From Pseudoips prasinana (lineage: Eukaryota > Arthropoda > Insecta > Lepidoptera > Nolidae), in NCBI GenBank assembly GCA_951640165.1, contig OX621257.1:4847201-4911200 (forward strand): DNA of 64,000 bases, given 5' to 3'. The position numbers and the translations under genes were made by a program. The notes under the pieces are model-generated. The model had not been told where the DNA came from and ran no database searches. It was given only the letters and a program-made list of their open reading frames with translations. Positions 55,020-64,000 of the stretch are shown here, in pieces. Each line of letters begins with the position of its first letter. Position 1 is the first letter of the stretch.

Positions 55020-55754
55020 CCCTAATAATTACAATGCCCTGGGGCAATGTTTGGGTTAAAATCATATGGAGTTGTGATGATTTATTATTTACAAGCCTGA
55101 TTACTTTACTTACAAAACTAACCTAGATATCTGCCACGTGTTCTCTGAACAATGGGGGCAAATTATAATGGACGCACTTAGCAAGGAGAATACATGACTG
55201 AATCCTGAAATAGAAAATTTTCAGTTCCAGGATTTCATTAATGCTATAGAGGTTATTTTCATTCAACCATTCAAATAGCTTAATTCTAAATAATCTGCAA
55301 TGTAGTTTCTATTTAGATTAGTAGGTAACAGAAACGTACACAAATAGCCAGAATGCTTTTATTATATTTGATTAACCAAGTACACGTACAACTCAAGTAC
55401 AAGTCCCGATGTTGATTCCGTCTACTTCTAGAACATGTATTAGTAACCCATGTTGGGTTACCAGTATAGCGAATATGTGATTGATTTGCTACTTTTGCAG
55501 ACATGTTTTTTTTTTCAGTTAAGTTGACTGTGATTGTTGTAAAAAACCTGTATAAAATAGAATTCGTTAATGGTACACGTGTATTAGTTTTGTTTGATAT
55601 CCAGTATAAGAGAAAATGTTGTTCATTGCTTGTCTATCAATTTGAAATGGTATTAGTCATTTGCTACGTAACTAATTAGCTGTAAATATTGGATCTATTA
55701 ATTTGAATATTATAAGTTAATTATACAGTATATTATATACATAATAACAATAAA
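55020..55754. other. No gene seen
   Basis: AT-rich, single-copy by eye. Confidence 0.4.
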
Positions 55755-55960
55755 TAAATGTCTTGCCATCTCATCGCAGACTGGGCTGGGACGCGGACTG
55801 GGAGTACTGTTGTCATAGTGGGGCCAACAGACAACTGATAAATATACTTGTATATCAGTAATTACATACAAATTATAGATAAATTGCACCCAGGTACGGA
55901 ACTAATAATCGTGCTAATCGAACAAATATTAAAATTAAATTTAAGATTATCGTGTAGTTC
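55755..55960 (-). repeat. SINE-C, strongly diverged
   Basis: TTGCCATCTCATCGCAGACT, GACAACTGATAAATATACTT and AAATTGCACCCAGGTACG follow the family order. Confidence 0.5.
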
Positions 55961-56450
55961 CTTATTTTGATACGGTTACTCCTATTGTTAGATGCATACA
56001 TATATTTACTTTAATTTAGTATGCTATGTTTAGCAGAGAGATCGGGCTCCGCAGATCTAGAAAACAAGTTCAGGCCTACTTTTTAAATTAAAAATGACCT
56101 TGATATATTTACTGGAAGAAGGATTCTAACGCGTCCAATATAAATGTTTACCCTTAATTAGAAATAGGTACTTATTCTTTTGCTTGTTTCCTCCGTTTTT
56201 CACCAATTTTAAAATGATTATGCAAGATAATAGACAACCTGGCAGTAGATATTATTGTCGTTCCTCACTCGCCTAGTGAGATGTGAATCTAACATAATAG
56301 TGTGGCAAAGCCAATAAAGAGGCCTTTTTTTTGTAACAAGCACTCAAAATGGAGACAATTGAATTAATGATTGCATCTCTGTCAATAAAACGATAACGAC
56401 ACAGCGTGTAAAATTTATGGAAATTTGGTCAAAATAATAACATTGATAAT

Positions 56451-56500
56451 TAAAAAAAAAAAAAAAAACAAAAAAAAATAATAATAATAATAATAATCCT
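56451..56500. repeat. A-rich run and (AAT)n microsatellite
   Basis: About 17 A, a C, 8 A and then ATA/AAT repeats. Possibly the tail of an unrecognised retroposon. A second A run lies at 56719-56738. Confidence 0.85.
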
Positions 56501-56824
56501 GTAGCATTAAACTTCATTACATAGCAGGAGCTAATTTCTCATCTGAAAATACATTCCGTTCAGCACTTTCTCCCATATTGAATAAACGATTTCGTTCATA
56601 TGCTAATATCAGGATATGGCTTATAGGTATTTACAAAACTCAATACTGTGGTACTTGTTTTGTGAGTAGATGGTACCCAAACGCAGAAATACCATTCACA
56701 ACTAAATAATAATAAATAAAAAAAAAAAAAAAAAAAAACATTATAGCACATTGTGCTACCAATGTTCTTACATTCACTTCTAAAACCATATTTATTTGCA
56801 AATAAATCGTTGAATTTGACTTTA

Positions 56825-58320
56825 TTATAATGTATATTTTAAAGAGTCGTGATGTGATTACGACCGAATATACGAATACCACACCAATATAATTATTGAA
56901 CCATGATGGCATTACGGTTATTTACTCACATATGTATTGTAGCCTAAGCTGGCAACTAAAAATATATATATTAAAGAGTAGTGATGCGAATATAATTATT
57001 GAACCGTAATGCGATTACGGTCATTTACTCACATATGTATGTGTTTTATCTGACGCAGATTAGCAGAGGGTTTGCTGGCGTTTAAAAATGTATATTTTTA
57101 AGAGTCGTGATGCGATTACGACCGAATATACGAATACCATACCAATATACTTATTGAACCGTGATGCTATTACGGTCATTTACTCACATATGTATGTGTT
57201 TTATCTGACGCAGATTAGCAAAAAGCTTTTCTGGCGTTTAAAATGTATATTTTAAAGAGTCGTGATGCGATTACGACCAAATATACGAATACCATACCAA
57301 TATACTTATTGAACCGTGATGCGATTACGGTCATTTACTCACATATGTATGTGTTTTATCTGACGCAGATTAGCTGAGGGTTTTCTGGCGTCTAAAAATG
57401 TATATTTTATAGAGTCGTGATGCGATTACGACCGAATATACGAATACCATACCAATATACTTATTGAACCGTGATGCGATTACGGTCATTTACTCATAAT
57501 TATATGTATTGTATTTAATGTAGATAATGAATTTGAGCATTCATTTTCATCAAATCTGTGAATAAGCTCCGTCATATCGATACCGTTGGTCAAGATTAAT
57601 ACCCATAAAATTAAAGACTCATGATTTGATTACCGAATATACGATACCAATATTATTTCTGAACCGTGATGCGATTACGGTCACTTACTCGCATAATAAT
57701 ATGTATTTTTCCTGATACAGATAATGTATCTGAACATTCATATTTATTTAATCAGTGAATACGCTCCGTCCGTCCGTCCTCGGTATAGTTGGTTAAAGCT
57801 AATACGGATTATATTAAATAGCCGCGATGCTATTACGACCGAATATACGAACACCATATATAATATAATATCAATATTATTTCTGAACCATGAAGCGATT
57901 ATGGTCACTTCCTCATCTATGCATTTTTTTACTAATGCAGATAATGTATCTGAGTATTCATTTTCATTAAATCTTGGAATAGGCTCCGTCGTATTCATAC
58001 TGTTGATCAAAGCTAATACCTATAAAATTAAAGAGTCGTGATTCGATAATGACCGAATATACGAACACATTACCCAATATAATTATTGAACCATGATGTG
58101 ATTATGGTCACTTACTCGCATATTAATATGTATTTTTTTTCTGATGCAGATAAAGTATCTGAGCATTCATTTTCATTAAATCTTAGAATACGTACCGTCG
58201 TAACGTTGGTCAAGGATAATACGCATAAAATTAAAGAATCTTGATTCGATAACGACCAAATATACAAACATCATAACAATATAATTTCTGAACCGTGATG
58301 CGATCCTTGGTTTAGTCGAA
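56825..58320. repeat. Tandem array with two unit lengths and a doubled GATGCGATTACG motif
   Basis: The marker GAGTCGTGATGCGATTACGA (or a variant) starts units at about 56844, 56976, 57102, 57257, 57412, 57615, 57819, 58033 and 58236. The first five units are 126-155 bp and the last four 203-214 bp. Each unit repeats the motif a second time as GAACCGTGATGCGATTACGG, whose ACCGT/ACGGT ends can pair. Short units have GTATGTGTTTTATCTGACGC; long units have ATAATGTATCTGAGCATTCA-like sequence and a CTCCGTCGTA block instead. Units of 155 or 203 bp do not keep a reading frame, so it is not coding. Confidence 0.9.
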
Positions 58321-59257
58321 AACCATCCAATGATATTGCTTGATCCATAGTTCAACTGTTGTTTAGTTTTAGACTTCGTTTTTAAATAAGGGTGATAATG
58401 TATATTTTATTTTATGTGAATAATGCATCTGAACATTCATATTTAGCAAATTAGGGTATACGCTCCATTGTCGCCGAATAATATTGACCCGATTACACAT
58501 ACTCTTGATAATGTTGTCGCTACGCAGGTTCCTACCGCTGATATTGCTACCCCGACCAAATAATCTGATAAAGATGAACTCTCAGCACCCGAGCTTTGGC
58601 CGCAGGCCTTTTGGGATGCCTTAAGTGTATCAAAAATTAAAAGTTGTCATTTATGAACCTAAGATAAGAGACGTTGTTTCAAATATTAGGAATAACGATT
58701 CCAATATTTAAAATTCTTGTAAGCGAGGCCTCAATCGCATCTAATTCTTTTATCACAATTAGAAGGAGATATGCCCAGGGAAAACCCTGATAGCATACAT
58801 AGAACTAATAGGACCGTTTAGAGACACGTCTATCGCAGAAAGGTTAATTCTGACCACTAAAAAAAAATAAAAAAAAATATATATATATACATATATATAT
58901 ACCACAACGCAACTGTGTCCACAATCAGCCGCTGTATCTAGCAAGTATTGCAAGAGAGCGGATATTGACGCAAGCGTATACTCTGCGCATAGCGCTCGCC
59001 ACGCAGAGACGTCCGTCGATGCGTTTCCATTGAAGTGATTAGGAAGGCAGCAGGATGGTCATGAAATTCCCACGGATTTAGTAAATTTTATGACAGATCG
59101 AATAATGATCCTGTATTTAAAAATTCCAGTTGATTATGGTTAAGTATAGTTAAAAATGATTAAGTTAATAAGATAAACTAAATTATTGCATGTATTAATT
59201 CGTTTATGGGTATTGGTTCAATACTCTTACTAACGATTTCCCTAAAGCTCTAAACAT
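58321..59257. other. No intact gene; possible coding relic at 58460-58640
   Basis: One plus-strand frame reads IDPITHTLDNVVATQVPTAD, a stop, then DKDELSAPELWPQAFWDALS. The composition is protein-like, but the family is not recognised. A (TA)n run lies at 58877-58901. Confidence 0.3.
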
Positions 59258-59694
59258 CTACTGTGTAATATGAAAATCTCGAGGATGCAGCGACGAAATA
59301 TAATTGAAGGTTAAACAAACTTACCTTAAGTGAAGTTTGACCATAATTATATGAGTCGCTGCATCCGAAGAGATTTTCGATCCCTCCCTCCCTTAAAGTA
59401 TTCTTGTGAATACTTTCTTCCCGTTATTTGCTTTTAATGCTTTGCCTTTAGTGAAATCTTAAGTAGATGCTGTGTTACTCTGAAAAGAATGAGGTGACAT
59501 CCAGGTGGCGGCGGAAATATGATGTTGACATTTTGTCTTTTTAATGTAATGTAATGTAATGCAAGCTCTAAAAAGTGTTCGATGTCCAGTACATTGAAGA
59601 GTGTACTACTGTGTAATATGAAAATCTCTTCGGATGCAGCGACTCATATAATTATGGTCAAACTTCACTTAAGGTAAGTTTGTTTAACCTTCAA
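59258..59694. repeat. 75 bp perfect inverted repeat within an unnamed repeat
   Basis: 59304-59378 is the exact inverse of 59620-59694 (starting TTGAAGGTTAAACAAACTTA and ending CCGAAGAGATTTTC), with 241 bp between. Part of the arm (GAAAATCTC..GGATGCAGCGAC) also occurs as a direct copy at 59274-59294 with GAGG instead of TTCGG. The spacer contains GGTGACATCCAGGTGGCGGC, shared with 54330-54540. Confidence 0.9.
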
Positions 59695-59695
59695 A

Positions 59696-60012
59696 CATAT
59701 AATAAAATCGTAGGAAAGTCTAAACTGTACATTGAATATTTTTTTAAAAGGATACATGGGGCGTGATCTACAATCGATATCGAAGCGAAAAATAAAGTTT
59801 TTAGAATTTTTGTCTGTTTGTCTGTTTGTCTGTATGTATGTCCGAGCTAAACTCGAAAAGTACTGCATGGATTTACTTCAAATTTTGCATGAATATTACT
59901 AAGAGGTCGGGTCAACATATAGGGTACATATTATCACGCTATCACCTACGGGGGAGGAGCTGTGATGATTTATAAAGTTTCTCGCGGGTAAAACCGCGGG
60001 GCACAGCTAGTA
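59696..60012 (+). repeat. Rep-G, long form
   Basis: It starts directly at the end of the 75 bp inverted repeat (CATATAATAAAATCGTAGGA) and ends GGGTAAAACCGCGGGGCACA and GCTAGT. Confidence 0.88.
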
Positions 60013-60149
60013 AACACTACACTTGAACATAAGATAAATCTATACGTAAGCCGCCGGATCATCCGCACGCGTCGATATCTGGTTCCTAAGTGAAGTACTC
60101 GTTAACTCGGAAATTTATAGGCAAAGTCCCACCTTTTTTTTTTTTATTT

Positions 60150-60442
60150 TTTTTTATATCTGAGGGCGACTAACGAGCAAGTAGGTCACCTGATGGTAAG
60201 TGATCACCGCCGCCTATGGACACTTGCGACACCAGAGGAGTCGCGAGTGCGTTGTCGGCCTTTTAGAGTCAGCAAACAAGTGTTGCTGAGCCTTCCCACC
60301 ACCCCAATGAGCTCCGGCGATCTTACTCACACTCGGAAACACAACATTAAAATTATTAATGTTATTATTAAGGAATGTCTTCTGTAAGGTGGAGGTACTT
60401 CCCCAGTCGGGCTGCTCTTTGAGCGAATGAACGCTATGCCCT
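60150..60442 (+). repeat. Rep-H, full copy
   Basis: ATATCTGAGGGCGACTAACG to ATGAACGCTATGCCCTACCA, preceded by a T-rich run. Confidence 0.87.
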
Positions 60443-60477
60443 ACCACTCTTAAACCTCACCTAGGCCATCCTGAAAA

Positions 60478-60712
60478 TAGCTACTTATCGTATGGGCAGT
60501 GGTTACCCTAGTGTCAGAGTTGTTCAGCAACCCAGTAGGCCTCTGACATGGCTTAACGACTGTTGCCTAACGGCTACAACCGGGAACGACAATTTAACGG
60601 GCCCATCGAGGCACGGAGATGTTCAGAAATTAAACCACTTAGGTGGTCACCCATCTATGAACTGACCGCTAGTCTTGTTGCTTAACCTCCCCAATCACTT
60701 ACGGACCGGTAT
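60478..60712 (-). repeat. 5S-rRNA-like SINE, best copy
   Basis: On the minus strand GGGGAGGTTAAGCAACAAGA (box-A-like), GCGGTCAGTTCATAGATGGG and TGACCACC reproduce the 5S internal control region. The family body follows to CACTGCCCATACGATAAGT. This copy keeps GTTAAGCAAC exactly. Confidence 0.7.
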
Positions 60713-60864
60713 AAAAAAATTGGGTGTGAGCGTATCTAAATTAATAACTTAAATAATGAGTAAAATATTGATGGCATGTGTATTCTGCCCACCCGCTTTA
60801 GGTCGGCGGCGTGAAGGACTATGGCCTATTTCCTCTCATTGTAGGACATGTATGAGCTGCTTTA

Positions 60865-61010
60865 TAAAATAAAAAAGGTTTTTATTCACGTAGACTTTAA
60901 AAAATCGCTTGTAAATACTCAGAACATATTTGTAGTAATATAGTTGTATACATTATTATTTCTAGTAACATTATGTTTAATTATCTAGTTTAAGTCTAAT
61001 ATTATATATA
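60865..61010 (-). repeat. LINE 3' end, next to mariner copy 2
   Basis: AAAAGGTTTTTATTCACGTA to TATCTAGTTTAAGTCTAATA. Mariner copy 2 starts ~20 bp further on, in an (AT)n stretch. Confidence 0.75.
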
Positions 61011-61029
61011 TATATTTATATAAATATTA

Positions 61030-62309
61030 GGTCTTTACCTATGAAATTGCCGTTCTGCAGTACTGGCCATTTCAAATCAAAATAATTTTTGTTTGGCTAA
61101 GAATTCTAATTTCAAATTAATTTTATTTTAAAACCATGGATTCTTTTTTCCAAAAGTAGTCATTTCTTTATTGATTAGTGTTACATTTTCATCGCATTTC
61201 AATCTTTTTCGTCATCATGGATACGTTAAAAATTCGAGTAATTATGGAATATGAGTACCGTCGTGGCAGCAACGCGGCACAAGCGGCACGCAACATCAAC
61301 GACGTTTACGGAGCTAACACTACAAACCAACGCACCACCTGTTATTGGTTTGCTCGCTTCCGTTCTGGAAATTTCGACCTGAAAAATGAACCTCGCGGTC
61401 GTCCGAAGACTGGTCGACAATGACGAATTAAAGGCGGTTGTGGAAGCTGATGATACACAATCTACGGCTGAATTAGCAGCAGCTTTCGACGTTAGCGTCA
61501 AAACAATATTGGTCCATTTGCGTCAAATTGGCAAGGTAAAAAAGCTTGACAAATGGGTGCCCCACGAACTCAATGATCGCCAGCGCGAAGTACGCGTCGA
61601 GACGTGCCTTGCACTGCTCAACAGACACACAAATGAAGGAATTTTGAACCGCATTGTTACCTGCGATGAAAAATGGATTCTGTTTGATAACCGCAAGCGC
61701 TCAGCAAGTTGGTTGGATCCTGGTTCAGCACCTAAACAATGCCCTAAACGAAAACTTACCCCTAGAAAAGTGATGGTCACTGTTTGGTGGTCTAGCGCCG
61801 GTGTGATTCATCACAGCTTCTTACCAAACGGGGTGAGCATTACTGCAGATGTGTACTGTGAAGAACTGAGCACAATGATGGAGAAGCTGGCGCATCTCCA
61901 ACCAGCATTGGTCAATCGCTCGTCTCCGCTGCTCCTGCACGACAACGCGCGACCTCATACTGCACAGCAGACGGTCTCCAAGTTGCAAGAACTGGGGTTG
62001 GAAGCTCTCCGTCATCCGCCCTACTCACCAGACCTTGCGCCTACAGACTACTACTTTTTCCAGAATTTGGATAACTTCTTGGCGGGAAAAAAATTCAATA
62101 CCCGAGAGGCAGTACAAAATGCCTTTGAAGAATTTGTTGCCTCCCGTCCAGCTGATTTCTTTAAGAAGGGCATCAATAAACTGCCACTGCGATGGCAAAG
62201 ATGCATTGATTGCATGGGTGATTACTTCGATTAATACAAATAAAAAAATTCATGAAAAAAATTCGTTTAAATTTTTTCATACAAAACGGCAATTTCATAG
62301 GTAAAGACC
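61030..62309 (+). mobile_element. Mariner element, copy 2 (1,280 bp)
   Basis: TA duplications at 61028-61029 and 62310-62311. The ends are the same as copy 1. I find only a 2 bp deletion and three or four substitutions against copy 1 by eye. Confidence 0.95.
61217..62234 (+). pseudogene. Mariner transposase with 2 bp frameshift
   Basis: Same protein as copy 1 up to residue T65. Two T are then missing at 61410-61411 (AAGACTGG against AAGACTTTGG), and the frame stops four codons later. The rest, including WVPHEL and all three catalytic Asp, stays open in the shifted frame. Other differences are Thr for Ser at residue 253 and Ala for Pro at 275, so the canonical SPDLAPTD motif is kept here. Not functional as it stands. 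Confidence 0.93.
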
Positions 62310-62319
62310 TATTATAATT

Positions 62320-62870
62320 ACTAGCCGTGCCCCGCAAATTTTTCCGCGTTAACTGTATAAATTATAGCCTATGTGTTATTCGGATATACAAATACGCTAT
62401 ATTATCTACAGTTTCATCAAAATCCTTTCGGTAGGTTTTGCGTGAAAGAGTTACAATCATATTTACTTCTATACTCACAAACTTTAGGCATTTATAATTT
62501 ACTAGCTGTGCCCCGCGGTTTTACCCGCGTTAACTGTATAAATGATAGCCTATGTGTTATTCGGATATATCTACATATTATAAGCTATATTATTATCTAC
62601 AGTTTCATCAAAATCTGTTCGGTAGGTTTTGCGTGAAAGAGTTACAATCATCTTTACTTCTATACTCACAAACTTTAGGCATTAATAATGAACTAGCTGT
62701 GCCCCGCGGTTTTACCCGCGTCCAACTTTATAAATTATAGCCTTTGTGTTAATCCAGGATGCCAGCTATCTTCATGCCAAATTTTATTAACACTACTCCA
62801 GCCGTTTAGACGTGAAGAAGTAACAAACATACACACTACAAACTTTCGCCTTCATAATATTAGTGTGATA
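62320..62870 (-). repeat. Rep-G, three short-form units in tandem
   Basis: Units begin at about 62321 (GCCGTGCCCCGCAAATTTTT), 62503 (AGCTGTGCCCCGCGGTTTTA) and 62694 (same). The first two share TCGGTAGGTTTTGCGTGAAA and ACTCACAAACTTTAGGCATT. The third has the CCGTTTAGACGTGAAGAAGT body seen at 13448. Confidence 0.85.
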
Positions 62871-62871
62871 T

Positions 62872-63775
62872 ATATAAATTCACCAAATGGCATTGGTGAT
62901 TTAATATGTAAACAAAAAATGGGGAATTAAAATAACTCTATAAAAGGGCATTGTTGGAAACTTTTTCCTATCATCAACAAGAAGCAGTAAGTACCTAAGT
63001 AGGCTACTTTTCCATCATCTGCCAATCTTGATTGACACATGAATAATGTTTCTAAAGGGATTCCTACCAAAGATAGGCCAACATCTGGCCCACAGCCTAA
63101 CCACATCAATTAATACTCACAGAACGCAAGCCGTGGCGAAATTCCCGTTTTAACATTACATTACAACTGACTGGTATTATCACTTTACCTCATTACATTA
63201 TTTTTTATAGATGCCATCCATCTATTTATCAATTTCATGTGAAAATACAAAATCAATATGTAGTGTTAATTCTTCTAATTGTCAGTTTAATCATGCCGGG
63301 GTGCAATTTGCACCACCCTTCCGCCCGCAAAGATATGCACATGCAAGGAGGACAATATAAAAAACAAATTAAATGTGCCGGTACGATATCCTACACATGT
63401 TTCAGTCCTCCACGGACCATTCTCAAGGGCTTCTAACTCGTCGTGCTGGAATGAGGCGGGGGGCGGTGCATATTGCATCCCGGCATGATTAAACTGACAA
63501 GTAGCGGAATTACCACTACATATTGATTGGTATTTTTATTGTTATGGATTACCGCAAAGTAACGCCTGATTCCATTACTTAAATTTCATGTATAGACGAT
63601 CTACGGTGTATTTAATATACACACACATACACTCACACTTAGTTATTAACAATCTATGCAGCTATACTATTTATAGCATAGGCAGAGGCGGCTAAAGGAA
63701 CCAGAACCCATTAGCAAAAACTCTTATCACCGAATTGTTAAATGTACCTAATATATAATTAATGTTTTATGCACC
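62872..63775. other. No gene seen
   Basis: No recognised repeat or coding domain. Confidence 0.4.
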
Positions 63776-64000
63776 GATTGGTGTAGTTGCATACTTGCCT
63801 TTCACGCCACAGGTCGTGGGTTTGACTCCCACCCAGGACAGATATTTGTGTACATGAAGTCTCTTTGTCCTAATTCATGGTGAAATTATCTATATAGGTA
63901 TGTATAAACAAAAAAATAAAAACTAAGCATACAAGCGCTGCTTAGTTTTTATTTTTTTGTTTATACATATATATGTATATGCTATGGTAACAAGATAACT
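63776..64000 (+). repeat. SINE-C running off the window, with hairpin
   Basis: CCGATTGGTGTAGTTGCATA, CCTTTCACGCCACAGGTCGT, GGTTTGACTCCCACCCAGGA, then body. At 63899-63929 and 63939-63969 it carries perfect 31 bp inverted arms (TATGTATAAACAAAAAAATA onward) around TACAAGCGC, replacing normal SINE-C sequence. Confidence 0.82.

Noticed and set aside
57744..58010. Minus-strand open frame with repeated VFVYSVVIASRLF as a repeat protein
   Set aside because: It is created by the tandem array. Unit lengths of 155 and 203 bp are not multiples of three, so the frame is not maintained.
56825..58320. CRISPR-like array
   Set aside because: Units are long, both core and spacer repeat, and the setting is an insect genome.

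Overview
This is insect nuclear DNA, most likely from a moth or butterfly. It is AT-rich and almost wholly non-coding. It is crowded with interspersed families typical of Lepidoptera: GTGCCCCGCGG-ended repeats, GGGTTCCGTACC repeats, tRNA-headed SINEs, RTE-like LINE ends, foldback elements and cecropia-type mariners. Nothing in it looks prokaryotic, organellar or viral. Family names used below (SINE-A to SINE-F, Rep-G, Rep-H, Rep-I, FB-1, FB-2, MITE-1) are local labels, not database names. | The only convincing host gene is on the minus strand at 27329-28409. It is the last coding exon of a rhodopsin-class neuropeptide receptor (TM5 to TM7 plus a long cytoplasmic tail), best matched by the insect ecdysis-triggering hormone receptor. 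Its upstream exons (TM1 to TM4) were not found. The quiet, AT-rich stretch 28410-32440 is probably intron, with the rest of the gene at higher coordinates or outside the window. | Layout: 1-5480 is a tandem array with a 2,010 bp period, running off the left edge. 5484-24530 is a mosaic of SINE, LINE and MITE copies, including a three-deep nest at 18403-19660 and a 5'-truncated LINE with a 15 bp target duplication at 10998-11639. 24533-25109 is a deleted Tc1/mariner-type element. 25320-26345 is a degenerate tandem array carrying GGTACC cores. 26865-32650 is the receptor locus. 32665-56500 is again repeat mosaic, with an intact-frame mariner (35845-37126) and decayed LINE reverse-transcriptase segments (41868-42912, 43335-44150, 52696-53126). 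56825-58320 is a second tandem array with two unit lengths. 58320-64000 holds a 75 bp inverted repeat, a second mariner with a 2 bp frameshift (61030-62309) and more SINEs. | The genes do not form a pathway. What links the window is transposon biology: LINEs that supply reverse transcriptase, SINEs that appear to borrow their tails or carry tRNA- or 5S-like promoters, two very similar mariners with different lesions, and many short perfect inverted duplications inside older repeats. Most of the short open frames in the window are accidental.
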